Positions 15,944 to 25,857 of a DNA stretch of 64,000 bases are shown here, piece by piece. The notes below the pieces were generated by a model. It saw only the letters and a list, made by a program, of their open reading frames with translations. It did no database searches and was not told where the DNA came from. A program made the position numbers and the translations under genes. The stretch lies in assembly GCA_004193205.1 (NCBI GenBank), contig RZUM01000010.1, positions 180,182 through 244,181 on the forward strand. Reading direction: 5' to 3'. This DNA comes from Gordonia sediminis (GTDB lineage Bacteria > Actinomycetota > Actinomycetes > Mycobacteriales > Mycobacteriaceae). The first letter of the stretch is position 1. Every line of letters starts with the position of its first letter.

Positions 15944-18900
15944 TTGTTCGAGAAAGTCCTGGTTGCCAACCGCGGTGAGATCGCGATTCGCGCCTTCCGC
16001 GCCGCCTACGAACTCGGTGCGCGAACTGTTGCGATTTTTCCGTACGAGGATCGGAATTCGGTTCACCGGTTGAAGGCCGACGAGTCCTATCAGATCGGCA
16101 ATCCGGGTCATCCGGTGCGCGCGTACCTGTCCGTCGACGAGGTGGTGGGTGCGGCACTGCGCTGTGGTGCGGATGCGATATATCCGGGCTACGGCTTCCT
16201 GTCGGAGAATCAGGGCCTGGCCGCGGCGTGTGCCGAGCATGGCATCACCTTCGTGGGTCCGTCGGCCGATGTCCTGGAGTTGACCGGGAACAAGGCGACG
16301 GCGGTGGCGGCGGCGAAGGCGGCGGGTCTGCCGGTGCTGGCGTCCTCGGAGCCGTCGGCCGATATCGACACACTCGTGGAAGCGGCATCGACGATGCAGT
16401 TCCCGGTGTTCGTGAAGGCGGTCGCCGGTGGTGGTGGCCGCGGGATGCGGCGGGTCGAGCGTCTGGAGGATCTGGCGGATGCGGCCGCCGCCGCCTCGCG
16501 CGAGGCCGACGCTGCGTTCGGGGATCCGACGGTGTTCCTGGAGCAGGCGGTGGTCAACCCGCGCCATATCGAGGTGCAGATCCTCGCCGACACCCACGGC
16601 AACGTCATCCACCTCTTCGAGCGGGACTGCAGCGTGCAGCGCCGCCATCAGAAGGTGGTGGAGTTGGCGCCGGCGCCGAATCTGTCGCCGGAGTTGCGGG
16701 AGCAGATCTGCGCGGACGCGGTGGCGTTCGCCCGTCATATCGGGTACACGTGTGCGGGCACGGTGGAGTTCCTGCTCGACGAGCAGGCGGCCGCCGGGAG
16801 CGCAGCGAGCGGGGCCAATGGGTCCAAGCCATATGTGTTCATCGAGATGAACCCGCGCATCCAGGTCGAGCACACGGTGACCGAGGAGATCACCGATGTC
16901 GATCTGGTGGGGTCGCAGCTGCGGATCGCGGCCGGTGAGGCGTTGCCGGATCTGGGGCTGGTGCAGGACCGGATCTCGATTCGGGGTGCGGCGCTGCAGT
17001 GCCGGATCACCACCGAGGATCCGGCCAACGGGTTCCGCCCTGATGTCGGCCGGATCACCGCCTACCGTAGCCCGGGTGGTGCGGGGGTGCGGTTGGACGG
17101 CGGCGCGGTGCTGGGTGCCGAGATCACCGGGCACTTCGACTCGATGCTGGTCAAATTGACATGTCGCGGAAGGGATTTCGCGACGGCGGTGGCCCGCGCC
17201 CGAAGGGCGGTCGCCGAGTTCCGGATTCGTGGCGTGGCGACCAACATCCCGTTCCTGCAGGCCGTGCTCGACGACCCGGATTTCCGGGGCGGGCGGGTCA
17301 CCACGTCGTTCATCGAGGAGCGGCCGTGGCTGCTGACCTCGCGCAGTTCGGCCGACCGCGGCACCAAGATCCTCACCTATCTGGCCGACGTCACGGTCAA
17401 CAAACCCCACGGCGAGCGACCGACTTCGGTGTATCCGCGCGACAAATTCCCCACCGTCGACAAGGCGGTGCTGGCGCACCCGGCCGACGGGTCACGGCAG
17501 CGTCTGCTGAAACTCGGTCCGGAGGGGTTCGCGGCGGATCTGCGCGACTCGAAGCGTTTGGGGGTCACCGACACCACGTTCCGTGACGCGCATCAGTCGC
17601 TGCTGGCGACACGGTTGCGCACCAGTGGTCTGTTGGCGGTGGCCCCGTATGTGGCGGCGCTGACCCCGCAGTTGTTGTCCATCGAGTGCTGGGGTGGGGC
17701 CACCTACGATGTGGCGTTGCGGTTCCTCAAGGAGGATCCATGGGACCGGCTGGCGCAGTTGCGCGAGGCGATCCCGAACATCTGTCTGCAGATGCTGCTG
17801 CGCGGGGCGAACACGGTCGGCTACACCCCGTACCCGACCAAGGTGACCACCGCGTTCGTCGACGAGGCCGCCCGCACCGGGATCGACATCTTCCGCATCT
17901 TCGACGCCCTGAACAACGTCGACCAGATGCGTCCGGCCATCGACGCGGTGCGCGAGACCGGCACCGCGGTCGCCGAGGTCGCGATGTCCTACACCGGGGA
18001 TCTGGCGAATCCGGCCGAGGAGCTGTACACCCTGGACTACTACCTGCGGCTGGCCGAACAGATCGTCGACGCCGGGGCACACGTACTGGCGATCAAGGAC
18101 ATGGCCGGACTGCTGCGGGCGCCGGCCGCCACCAAGCTGGTGTCGGCGTTGCGCGCCAACTTCGACCTGCCGGTGCACGTGCACACCCACGACACCCCGG
18201 GCGGGCAGCTGGCCACCTATCTGGCCGCGTGGCAGGCCGGGGCGTCGGCGGTGGACGGGGCCAGTGCGTCGATGGCGGGTACCACCAGCCAGCCGGCGCT
18301 GTCGGCGATCGTGGCGGCGGCCGCGCACACCGACCGCGACAGCGGCCTGGACTTGCAGGCGGTGTGTGATCTGGAACCGTACTGGGAGGCGCTGCGTAAG
18401 GTGTACGCGCCGTTCGAATCCGGGCTGCCGTCCCCGACCGGTCGCGTGTACACCCACGAGATCCCGGGCGGGCAGCTGTCGAATCTGCGGCAGCAGGCGA
18501 TGGCCCTCGGGCTCGGCAACCGGTTCGAGGCGGTCGAGGAGGCCTACGCGGCCGCCGACCGCATGCTGGGCCGGCTGATCAAGGTCACCCCGTCCTCGAA
18601 GGTCGTCGGCGACCTCGCCCTGGCGCTGGTCGGGCGCGGTATCACCGCCGCCGAGTTCGCCGCCGACCCGTCGTCCTACGACATCCCGGATTCGGTCATC
18701 GGGTTCCTGCGTGGTGAGCTCGGCGACCCGGCCGGCGGCTGGCCCGAACCGCTGCGCAGCATCGCACTGAAGGGGCGCGGTGAGGCGCCACCACCGGCGA
18801 CGCTGACCGACGCCGAGTCCGAGGCGCTCGACGAACCGGGTGTGGCACGCCAGCAGACGTTGAACCGGCTGCTGTTCCCCGGGCCGACCGACGACTACGA

Positions 18901-19372
18901 GAAGCACTTCGAGCTCTACGGTGACACCTCCCGGCTCTCGGCGAACCAGTTCTTCTACGGGCTGCGCTACGGCGAGGAGCACCGCGTCGTGCTGGAGCCG
19001 GGTGTGGAGTTGTTGATCGGGCTCGAGGCGATCAGCGATGCCGACGAGAAGGGCATGCGCACCGTGATGTGCGTGCTCAACGGCCAACTACGCCCGGTCG
19101 CGGTGCGCGACCGGGCCGTGGACTCCGCCGTCGAGGCCGCCGAACGTGCCGACCGCTCCAACCCCCATCACGTCGGCGCGCCCTTCGCCGGTGTCGTGTC
19201 CCTGTCGGTCGACGTCGGCGACGAGATCGCCGCCGGCGCCGCCATCGGCACCATCGAGGCCATGAAGATGGAGGCCACCATCACCGCCCCCATCGGCGGC
19301 AAGGTCGCCCGCGTCGCCATCGGCCCCGTCACCACCGTCGCCCCCGGCGATCTCCTCATCGAGATCGGGTAG
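15944..19372 (+). CDS. pyc: Pyruvate carboxylase
   Basis: 1142 residues, the full length of the single-chain enzyme that makes oxaloacetate from pyruvate, bicarbonate and ATP in the cytosol. Biotin carboxylase domain residues 1-460 (VANRGEIAIRAFRA, KAVAGGGGRGMR, EMNPRIQVEHTVTEE), carboxyltransferase from about 545 (DTTFRDAHQSLLATR), PYC/OADA domain and C-terminal biotinyl domain with Lys1108 in EAMKMEA. TTG start with gagagagag just upstream. Monocistronic by position: divergent MFS gene before it and a large hairpin after it. Anaplerotic role agrees with the neighbouring C4-acid pathway. Confidence 0.97.
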   Translation: MFEKVLVANRGEIAIRAFRAAYELGARTVAIFPYEDRNSVHRLKADESYQIGNPGHPVRAYLSVDEVVGAALRCGADAIYPGYGFLSENQGLAAACAEHGITFVGPSADVLELTGNKATAVAAAKAAGLPVLASSEPSADIDTLVEAASTMQFPVFVKAVAGGGGRGMRRVERLEDLADAAAAASREADAAFGDPTVFLEQAVVNPRHIEVQILADTHGNVIHLFERDCSVQRRHQKVVELAPAPNLSPELREQICADAVAFARHIGYTCAGTVEFLLDEQAAAGSAASGANGSKPYVFIEMNPRIQVEHTVTEEITDVDLVGSQLRIAAGEALPDLGLVQDRISIRGAALQCRITTEDPANGFRPDVGRITAYRSPGGAGVRLDGGAVLGAEITGHFDSMLVKLTCRGRDFATAVARARRAVAEFRIRGVATNIPFLQAVLDDPDFRGGRVTTSFIEERPWLLTSRSSADRGTKILTYLADVTVNKPHGERPTSVYPRDKFPTVDKAVLAHPADGSRQRLLKLGPEGFAADLRDSKRLGVTDTTFRDAHQSLLATRLRTSGLLAVAPYVAALTPQLLSIECWGGATYDVALRFLKEDPWDRLAQLREAIPNICLQMLLRGANTVGYTPYPTKVTTAFVDEAARTGIDIFRIFDALNNVDQMRPAIDAVRETGTAVAEVAMSYTGDLANPAEELYTLDYYLRLAEQIVDAGAHVLAIKDMAGLLRAPAATKLVSALRANFDLPVHVHTHDTPGGQLATYLAAWQAGASAVDGASASMAGTTSQPALSAIVAAAAHTDRDSGLDLQAVCDLEPYWEALRKVYAPFESGLPSPTGRVYTHEIPGGQLSNLRQQAMALGLGNRFEAVEEAYAAADRMLGRLIKVTPSSKVVGDLALALVGRGITAAEFAADPSSYDIPDSVIGFLRGELGDPAGGWPEPLRSIALKGRGEAPPPATLTDAESEALDEPGVARQQTLNRLLFPGPTDDYEKHFELYGDTSRLSANQFFYGLRYGEEHRVVLEPGVELLIGLEAISDADEKGMRTVMCVLNGQLRPVAVRDRAVDSAVEAAERADRSNPHHVGAPFAGVVSLSVDVGDEIAAGAAIGTIEAMKMEATITAPIGGKVARVAIGPVTTVAPGDLLIEIG

Positions 19373-19384
19373 GAGCGGCTGGCA

Positions 19385-19440
19385 CACACAGAACTCGCAC
19401 TTACACACGAAGTTTCGTGTGTAAGCGCGAGTTCTGTGTG
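19385..19440. repeat. 27-bp near-perfect inverted repeat with 2-base spacer (terminator-like)
   Basis: Arms 19385-19411 and 19414-19440 are complementary at 26 of 27 positions; the one mismatch allows G:U pairing in RNA. It starts 12 bases after the pyc stop and ends 42 bases before the stop of the convergent hydroxylase gene. It would work as a bidirectional terminator but is far longer and more perfect than usual, like a dispersed palindromic element. Confidence 0.75.
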
Positions 19441-19482
19441 TTGCGGGGTATCGCGCCGTGCGATTGCGCGAAGTGTTCGGTC

Positions 19483-21093
19483 CTACTTGTTGCCGAACCA
19501 ACTGACGTCGTCGTTACCGATGAGGTCGGGCACGGTCCAACCGTCGAGGTCGTACTCGGACAGGCACTGCTCGGCGAGGCCCTTCATCTGATCCACGCCT
19601 CCGCGGTTCTGCGCGGCGAACAGCAGCTCCGCCTTGACGTTCTCGTGGTTGCCCGAGTAGTTGCGCTCGTAGAGTTCATGGCGGCCGCCGAACTCGGAAC
19701 CGATCGAATCCCAGAGCGCCTTCATCACCTTGACGCGGTCGACCGCGGTGATGCCGTTGGAGCCGCGGACGTACTTGTCGAGGTAGGGCCGCACGTCGGG
19801 GCTCTTGAAGTCGGCGGCGCTCGACGGCAGGTAGATCAGGCCCGAGGCGACGTCCTGCTCGATGATCTCCTTGATGCGCGGGTAACCCTGCATCATGAAC
19901 ATCCGGTAGGTGAGTCCGTACTCCAGACGCGGGATCACGGTGTCGCCGATCCACGGTTCGGGGTTGTGGGCCATCGCGTCGGTGAGCGTCCAGAACAGGT
20001 TGCGCCAGCCGATCACCTCGCCGACGCGGGTCTGCACGCCGCGGAATCCGCCCGAGCCGGTGCAGTCGAGCGCCTTCATCAGCAGACCGGCAATGAAGTC
20101 GAGTTTCACCGCGAGTCGCGTGCAGCCCTGGAAGGTGAATCGCGGAAGGAAGCCGGACTGGGGGAAGAAGGCGTTGATGCGGTCCACGTCGCCGTACATG
20201 AAGACGTTCTCCCACGGCACGAGCACCTTGTCGAAGACGAAGATCGTGTCGTTCTCGTCCATCCGGCTCGACAGCGGGTAGTCGAAGGGGCTGCCCATCA
20301 CCGCGGCATGCTCGGTGTAGGAGCTGCGGCAGATGAGTTTGATGCCGGGTGCATCCATCGGCACGGTGCAGATGAGTGCGAACTCTTTCTTGCGGATCGG
20401 CAGTCCGTAGTGGGCGATGAAGTTGTAGTTGGTGATCGCCGACCCGGTGGCGACGACCTTGGCTCCGGAGACGATGAGCCCCGCGTCGGTCTCCTTCTCC
20501 ACCTTCATGAACACGTCGCCGACCTCGTCGGGCGGGAGCTGCCGGTCCACCGGCGGGTTGATGATCGCGTGGTTCCAGTACAGAACCTTCTCCTGCGATT
20601 CGCGGTACCAGCGTTCGGCGTTGGCTTCGAAGGGCGCGTACAGGTCCTTGTTGGCGTGCAGCGTACCCAGGAAGCTGGCCTTGTAGTCGGGGGAGCGGCC
20701 CATCCAGCCGTAGGTCATGCGCGCCCACTCGGCGATCGCGTCACGTTCTTCGATCAGGTCGGCCGAACTCTTCGGTGCCCGGAAGAACGGCATGGTCACG
20801 CCACCATTGCCGGTGTCGGTCGACGTGGTCACCTTGTCTCTGGTCTCGGGGTCGTGCATCGAGTCATAGAGGCGCGCCGTCATCCTGATCGGGTTGCGGA
20901 AGGCGGGATGGGTGGTCACATCCTTCACGCGCTCGCCGTGTAGCCAGATTTCGCGACCGTCCTTGAGTGACTCGATGTACTCGTCGCCGGTCATCGGGCG
21001 CGACGCGAAGTTCTTGGTCTGGTTGGCCGTGCTGTTGGCGGCCGGGTTGACCTGTGGTGCATCGGTTTCGGGTCGCTCGTCGATGGTGGTCAT
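19483..21093 (-). CDS. pheA1: FADH2-dependent phenol / 4-hydroxyphenylacetate hydroxylase, oxygenase component
   Basis: 536 residues of the HpaB/PheA1 family of two-component flavin monooxygenases (acyl-CoA dehydrogenase-like fold). Seen: [19 protein letters not shown] at the start, [12 protein letters not shown], the flavin-contact region [17 protein letters not shown] and VPWENVF. It hydroxylates a phenol ortho to the OH using FADH2 from the reductase next door. ATG at 21093 follows agaggt; the open frame continues 55 codons upstream into the reductase gene and was not used. Order reductase-oxygenase with a divergent AraC gene matches the Rhodococcus pheA2-pheA1/pheR arrangement as I recall it, so phenol is the favoured substrate, 4-hydroxyphenylacetate (HpaB) the alternative. 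Confidence 0.8.
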   Translation of the reverse strand: MTTIDERPETDAPQVNPAANSTANQTKNFASRPMTGDEYIESLKDGREIWLHGERVKDVTTHPAFRNPIRMTARLYDSMHDPETRDKVTTSTDTGNGGVTMPFFRAPKSSADLIEERDAIAEWARMTYGWMGRSPDYKASFLGTLHANKDLYAPFEANAERWYRESQEKVLYWNHAIINPPVDRQLPPDEVGDVFMKVEKETDAGLIVSGAKVVATGSAITNYNFIAHYGLPIRKKEFALICTVPMDAPGIKLICRSSYTEHAAVMGSPFDYPLSSRMDENDTIFVFDKVLVPWENVFMYGDVDRINAFFPQSGFLPRFTFQGCTRLAVKLDFIAGLLMKALDCTGSGGFRGVQTRVGEVIGWRNLFWTLTDAMAHNPEPWIGDTVIPRLEYGLTYRMFMMQGYPRIKEIIEQDVASGLIYLPSSAADFKSPDVRPYLDKYVRGSNGITAVDRVKVMKALWDSIGSEFGGRHELYERNYSGNHENVKAELLFAAQNRGGVDQMKGLAEQCLSEYDLDGWTVPDLIGNDDVSWFGNK

Positions 21094-21149
21094 GATTGAT
21101 ACCTCTTTCTGATCGATCGATCGTGACTGGATATGAGTATGAATCTGGT

Positions 21150-21731
21150 TCAGGCGGTTTGGGATTGGGCTGTTTGGGATTGGGAAATGTGGAAGGGGGT
21201 GAAGGTGGTGGTCGAGTCGAACCATCCGGAATGCGGATCGTCGGCCGACAGCGTCCACAGCGAGTTCACGCTCGGCTCACCGAGGTCGTGAAACGTGCTG
21301 CGGTAGTAGAGGAGTGGTGGCTTTCCGCTGGCCTGGGCGTCGACGATCTCGCCGATGAAGATGACGTGGTCGCCACCGTCGTAGCTTCGCCAGGGGGTGC
21401 AGCTCAGCGTGGCGGCCGCCCCGTGGAGGATCGGAGCGGTCGGCCCGTCGGCCCACTTCGGTCCGGGGTCGGCCGGGCGGCCCGCGAAATGCATCGCGAT
21501 GTCGAGTTGATCGGCGGCCATGATGTTGACCGCGAAGGGGGCGTCCGTGAGGTACCCGCACGCCTTGGACTTGCGCGTCAGCGTCACCTGGCACAGACGC
21601 GGTTCGAGCGACACGGCGGTGAACGCGGTGACCGTCGCGCCGTGGGGCTCACCGTCGGCGTTTGCGCAGGTGATGACGGTGACGCCGCTGGCGAACTGGC
21701 CGAAGACGTTCTGCAGGGCCTTGCGTTCCAT
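21150..21731 (-). CDS. pheA2: Flavin reductase partner of the hydroxylase
   Basis: 193 residues of the HpaC/PheA2 flavin reductase family; supplies FADH2 from NAD(P)H to the oxygenase. [27 protein letters not shown] and [10 protein letters not shown] are typical. A very strong aaggaggag site precedes the ATG. The last residues (SQTAQSQTA) come from a 15-bp tandem repeat starting at 21157, a recent tail extension. The oxygenase follows after 56 bases in the same operon. Confidence 0.88.
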   Translation of the reverse strand: MERKALQNVFGQFASGVTVITCANADGEPHGATVTAFTAVSLEPRLCQVTLTRKSKACGYLTDAPFAVNIMAADQLDIAMHFAGRPADPGPKWADGPTAPILHGAAATLSCTPWRSYDGGDHVIFIGEIVDAQASGKPPLLYYRSTFHDLGEPSVNSLWTLSADDPHSGWFDSTTTFTPFHISQSQTAQSQTA

Positions 21732-21852
21732 GTGACTCCTCCTTTCGGTGGTGCAAAATGTGAGTTAGAACATAGGTCGGCCAGGGCCCCCCTGACGATC
21801 CGCTGAACGCGACAGCGGTCCGAAATGCGCGGCGAGGTCGTGAGGAGTGTCG

Positions 21853-22797
21853 ATGAGTGAGCTGCAACAGCTTCGAATCCCGGGCGACCCGGATTGGGAT
21901 GCGGCGTCGAGTGCGGTGTCCGAGGCGTACTTCCCGCACGTGTTGAGCCCGCGGGAGGCCGGCAGCACGGCAGCCGAGGCCGATCTCGGTGTCACGGTTC
22001 TCGGTCCGCTGCGCATCGCGCGGATCGGCTGGGGGTCGGAGGTGTCGATCCACTCCGACCATCCCGGCGCCTACGGCATCAACGTCCCGCTCGGTGGCGT
22101 GCTCGAGACTTCGGTGGCCGGGCATACGGTGGTGTCGACCAGCGGGTTGGCGACGGTCAACCCTCCAGACACCCCGACCGACATCACCCGGTGGTCGAGC
22201 ACGTGCACCATCGTCGGCGTCAAGATCGACCGCGACTTCCTGCACCACGAGTTGTGTCGGGTCACCGGGCTGCCCGATGCGTCCATACCCGATCAACTCG
22301 ACCTGCGCTCACCCGAGGGGTCGAGTTGGTTCCGTCTCGTGCAGTCGATCGCCGGTCAACCCGACGACGATCCGCTGCTGGCCAATCCGTTGGTCGCCGA
22401 ACAGCTCGCCGCGTCGTTGACCGACGCCTTCCTGCTCGCCGCGATCACCGACGATCCGGGCGATCATCAGCTCCCACGTCCGCGGATCGTGACCCGGGTA
22501 CTCGACGCGTTGCGGGCCGACCCGGCCCGTGCCTGGACGGCCGCCGACATGGCGGAATCCGCGGGCGTGAGCGTACGACGACTGCAAGAGGGGTTCCGGG
22601 AGTACGTGGGGAAGACGCCGCGGGAGTGTCTCACCGAGATCAGGCTGGCCGCCGTGCACGACGACCTTGCGAGCGGGGCCGCGGTCTCGGTGACCGATGT
22701 GGCGATGAAGTGGGGGTTCACCCACACCGGACGGTTCGCCGCGGCCTTCCGGCAGCGCTACGGGGTGGCGCCGTCGCAGGTGCTGCGGGAGGCGTGA
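21853..22797 (+). CDS. AraC-family activator of the phenol hydroxylase genes
   Basis: 314 residues. N-terminal AraC-binding-like domain (residues 20-180) of the type found in XylS/PheR regulators; C-terminal double helix-turn-helix (AWTAADMAESAGVSVRRLQ and SVTDVAMKWGFTHTGRFAAAF, ending in the RYG-V-PSQVLR signature). ATG at 21853 with gagga upstream. It is divergent from the reductase gene over a 121-base gap, the normal layout for an activator that binds aromatic substrate and turns on pheA2A1. Target is inferred from layout. Confidence 0.87.
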   Translation: MSELQQLRIPGDPDWDAASSAVSEAYFPHVLSPREAGSTAAEADLGVTVLGPLRIARIGWGSEVSIHSDHPGAYGINVPLGGVLETSVAGHTVVSTSGLATVNPPDTPTDITRWSSTCTIVGVKIDRDFLHHELCRVTGLPDASIPDQLDLRSPEGSSWFRLVQSIAGQPDDDPLLANPLVAEQLAASLTDAFLLAAITDDPGDHQLPRPRIVTRVLDALRADPARAWTAADMAESAGVSVRRLQEGFREYVGKTPRECLTEIRLAAVHDDLASGAAVSVTDVAMKWGFTHTGRFAAAFRQRYGVAPSQVLREA

Positions 22798-22823
22798 CCC
22801 GGTAGGTAGGCGTCTGTGGCGGT

Positions 22824-23150
22824 TCAGCTCCCGCGGTAGGTCGAGTACGAGTACGGGCTCAGCAGGACCGGGACGTGGTAGTGCCGGTCCGGGTCGGTGA
22901 CCTCGAAACAGATGTCGATCTCGGGATAGAAACCGTCGATGTCGTTGTCGGCGAACCAATCTCCGGTGTCGAACACGAGATGGTAGATACCGGGGATGAG
23001 TGGATACGGGTTGACCTGGCCGATGCGGCCGTCGGAATCGGTGACGGCAGAGGATAATTCGGTACCACTCGCGTCCTGCAGCGTGACCGGGACACCCGTT
23101 GCCGGAGCACCCGATACCGCGTCGAGCACGTGTGTGGACAGACCGCTCAC
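22824..23150 (-). CDS. uraH: 5-hydroxyisourate hydrolase (transthyretin-like)
   Basis: 108 residues. Begins with LSTHVLDAVSG (His7) and ends with the diagnostic YRGS tetrapeptide; the HYHVPVLLSPYSYST strand is also typical. It hydrolyses 5-hydroxyisourate to OHCU in urate breakdown. Its ATG overlaps the uraD stop by four bases (ATGA), so the two successive steps are made together. Convergent with the AraC gene. Confidence 0.94.
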   Translation of the reverse strand: MSGLSTHVLDAVSGAPATGVPVTLQDASGTELSSAVTDSDGRIGQVNPYPLIPGIYHLVFDTGDWFADNDIDGFYPEIDICFEVTDPDRHYHVPVLLSPYSYSTYRGS

Positions 23151-23686
23151 GCCTGCGCCTCCACTGCCGGGTCCCGGTAGGCACTTGCCGGTGTCAGCAT
23201 CCGTGTCAGACGGCTGCGGTTGATCTTCGCCAGTTCCATCCGCATGACACGACGTTCGGTCTCGGAGTCGTTGTGCATCCGCTGTCTGAGGATGTCGAGG
23301 AGTTCGGCGGCCGGCCGGCCGTTGGCGAACACCAGGTAGACGTGGCCGAATTTCTCCTCGTATTCGGCGTTGAGCTTCTTCAGATCGGTCAACACGGCGG
23401 CGTCGGCCCCGGCCACGCCCGACTGCTCACGCGCCGACGACGGATTGTCTGGTCGGTCACCGATGCGCGGGTGGCCGGCCAGCGCCTCGTCGAGATCGGT
23501 CTCGGTCAATTCCGCCAAGATCAGGTCGGCGTACTCGAGGAGAGCCTCGTCGTCGGAGAACGGACGAGCCTTCGCGACCCGTAGGGCCCAGATCCGGGAA
23601 CTGCAACATTCGTAGAGTTCGTGGATTGCCTGGCTCTCGGTCAGCTCATTGAAACTGGGCATACCTCGCCAATCGACACGTCGCAT
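23147..23686 (-). CDS. uraD: OHCU decarboxylase
   Basis: 179 residues. Decarboxylates 2-oxo-4-hydroxy-4-carboxy-5-ureidoimidazoline to S-allantoin. Catalytic His72 in GHPRIGDR and the AREQSGV segment (Glu87, Gln88) are present, so this copy should be active, unlike the related domain fused to the permease just upstream. ATG at 23686; a second Met eight codons in has its purine tract too close to serve. Nine bases separate it from the permease stop: permease-uraD-uraH is one operon. Confidence 0.92.
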   Translation of the reverse strand: MRRVDWRGMPSFNELTESQAIHELYECCSSRIWALRVAKARPFSDDEALLEYADLILAELTETDLDEALAGHPRIGDRPDNPSSAREQSGVAGADAAVLTDLKKLNAEYEEKFGHVYLVFANGRPAAELLDILRQRMHNDSETERRVMRMELAKINRSRLTRMLTPASAYRDPAVEAQA

Positions 23687-23695
23687 GATCCCAGC

Positions 23696-25684
23696 CTAGG
23701 AGAGCTCAGGCTGGCGGTTGAACCGGGCCGACGTGATCGGGTTGGCGTCGGCGACGAGGTCGTCGAAGCGATAGTTCGCGATCTTGGCGATCTCGATGAG
23801 GGCGAAGGACTTCTCGCTCGTCTCCGAGTTGTCCATGCGGGCCCACCCGTTGCGCAGCACGCGGTCGTAGCGCTCGGTCTCGCGTGCACAGATGACCAGC
23901 GGGAAGCCGAAGTGCTCCTGGTAGGCAGCCGCGAGGTTGACGACGTTCTCGTGTTCGGTCTCCTCGAGGTGCGACAGTCCCTTGTGATCGACGGCGCGCA
24001 GTTCACCGGTCTCCTCGTCCTCGGCACCGAGGTCGGGGAATGCCCTGATCAACTGGAGTTGCTCCTCATCGCTACCGGTGAGCATGGCCTCCTGGAATGC
24101 GATGCGCAGGTCGTGGACATCCTCGAAGGGCTTCAGGTCCCACGCCCGGTCGGTGACCCAGTACACGTCCTGGGTCAACCCACCGAAGGTCGACCGGAAC
24201 TCCTCCTTGGTCATCGTGTTGACCTCGTCGAGGGTGATGGAACCGCCGCCGGCGACTGCGGGCCCACGGGCCCCGACATGGAAGAACAACAGGTTGAGCA
24301 GGATCGCGGTGATCGCACCCATGGTGATGCCGGTGGAGAACGGGATCTGCAGGAAGATGTTCGGCATCGCCTCATCGACGCCGGGGAGCGCGGGTACGTC
24401 CACGATGGCCCCGCCCTTCTCGATGACCTGGGTGGGCGCGGCGGACTGCGAGAACTGCACGTACAGCGCCACGGCCAGCGAGGTTGCCGAGATGATCAGG
24501 TTCCGGTGGTCGGTGAAGTCGACCGAGGTGAGTGTCTGGATGCCGACGATGGCGACCGTGGCGAACATGATCAGCGCGGCGCCGCCGAGTACCGGCGCCG
24601 GGATCGACTCGACCACCTTCGCCAGCTTCGGCAACAGGCCCAGGATGATCATGATGACGCCGGCGCAGGCCACCACCCAGCGGCTCTTGACACCCGTGAG
24701 ACGGACCAGACCGACGTTCTCGGAGAAGGCCGTGTACGGGAAGGAGTTGAACGATCCGCCGATCACCGTCGCGAGTCCGTCGGCGCGTACCGTGGCGGCG
24801 ACGTCGTCTTTCTTGATGCGCTTCCCGACGATCTCTCCGGTCGCGAACACCGAACCCGTGGATTCCACCGCGACCACCATCAGCACCACGATCAGCGAGA
24901 CGATGGCGACGATGTCCCAGCGCGGCCAGCCAAAGGCGAACGGCGGGGTGAAGCCGAGCCAGTTGGCCTCGCCCACCGACGCGAAGCTGGCATCGCCGAA
25001 CAGCCAGGCCACGAACGTGCCGACGACGAGCCCCATCAGCACCGCGATGGTCGCCATGAAGCCGCGGAAGAATCGCTGCATCAGCACGATGAGCAGGATG
25101 GTGCCCAGGACGTAGCACACCCATTTCCAGTTGGCCGAGTCGTGCATGTGGGTGGCGGGATCGCTGACGGCGTCACCGGCACCGACGGGGATCAAACAGA
25201 TGCCGATGATCGTGATCAACGTGCCGGTCACGACCGGCGGCAGGAAGCGGATGAGTTTCGCGAAGAACGGCGCGATCAGAAAGGTGAACACACCGGCGGC
25301 GATGACCGCACCGTAAACGGTCTGGAGTCCGACGCGACCCCCGCCGTGATTGTTGGCGATCTGGATCACCGGCGCGAGGGTCGCGAAGGTGATGCCCTGC
25401 AGCAACGGCAACCGGACACCGATTTTCCAGATCCCGACCGACTGCAGGAGGGATGCGATGCCGCACGTGAACAGGTCGGCGGTGATCAGCATTGTCAACG
25501 CCTCGGAGTCCAGATCGATCGCGCGCGCGATCAGGAGGGGGACCAGCACCGCACCCGCGTAGAACGCGACGACGTGCTGGGCGCCGAGCGCCACCAGCTT
25601 GCCGGTGGGTGGTACCTGATCAACCGGATGCACTCGTTTGGTGCGCTTCGAGGTCTCGGACGGTGCGGGGGATTCGGTCGCCAT
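23696..25684 (-). CDS. NCS2 urate/xanthine-type permease fused to a degenerate OHCU-decarboxylase-like domain
   Basis: 662 residues. Residues about 15-500 are a nucleobase-ascorbate (NCS2) transporter: GAQHVVAFYAGAVLVP in helix 1 (QH motif), the helix 8 acidic VAVESTG, and the NAT signature SENVGLVRLTG. The last 150 residues are not transporter: DEVNTMTKEEFRSTFGGL, AFPDLG, then YQEHFGFPLVICARE and SFALIEIAKIANYR match the helical OHCU-decarboxylase fold. The catalytic His of the HPxLG motif is Phe549 here. First gene of the uraD-uraH operon, so urate or xanthine uptake is likely. ATG at 25684 chosen; the frame extends 19 codons further upstream. Confidence 0.88.
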   Translation of the reverse strand: MATESPAPSETSKRTKRVHPVDQVPPTGKLVALGAQHVVAFYAGAVLVPLLIARAIDLDSEALTMLITADLFTCGIASLLQSVGIWKIGVRLPLLQGITFATLAPVIQIANNHGGGRVGLQTVYGAVIAAGVFTFLIAPFFAKLIRFLPPVVTGTLITIIGICLIPVGAGDAVSDPATHMHDSANWKWVCYVLGTILLIVLMQRFFRGFMATIAVLMGLVVGTFVAWLFGDASFASVGEANWLGFTPPFAFGWPRWDIVAIVSLIVVLMVVAVESTGSVFATGEIVGKRIKKDDVAATVRADGLATVIGGSFNSFPYTAFSENVGLVRLTGVKSRWVVACAGVIMIILGLLPKLAKVVESIPAPVLGGAALIMFATVAIVGIQTLTSVDFTDHRNLIISATSLAVALYVQFSQSAAPTQVIEKGGAIVDVPALPGVDEAMPNIFLQIPFSTGITMGAITAILLNLLFFHVGARGPAVAGGGSITLDEVNTMTKEEFRSTFGGLTQDVYWVTDRAWDLKPFEDVHDLRIAFQEAMLTGSDEEQLQLIRAFPDLGAEDEETGELRAVDHKGLSHLEETEHENVVNLAAAYQEHFGFPLVICARETERYDRVLRNGWARMDNSETSEKSFALIEIAKIANYRFDDLVADANPITSARFNRQPELS

Positions 25685-25857
25685 TCTTCTCGCTACCACC
25701 TTCTGCTCGTCGACAGCGGCACCGCGGGCATCCCAGCCCACGGTGGCAGATTAAATAGTGGACCCGGCGCCGGATTTTCGCGCGACGAACGATCGTCGGG
25801 TTCCGGCGTGTGATCGGGCGTCTGCGAGACGTTGTTCGCGTACCATTCCGGTCCATC

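Noticed and set aside
23621-25813. 730-codon plus-strand frame opposite the permease
   Set aside because: Antisense shadow with highly biased composition; the permease is unmistakable.
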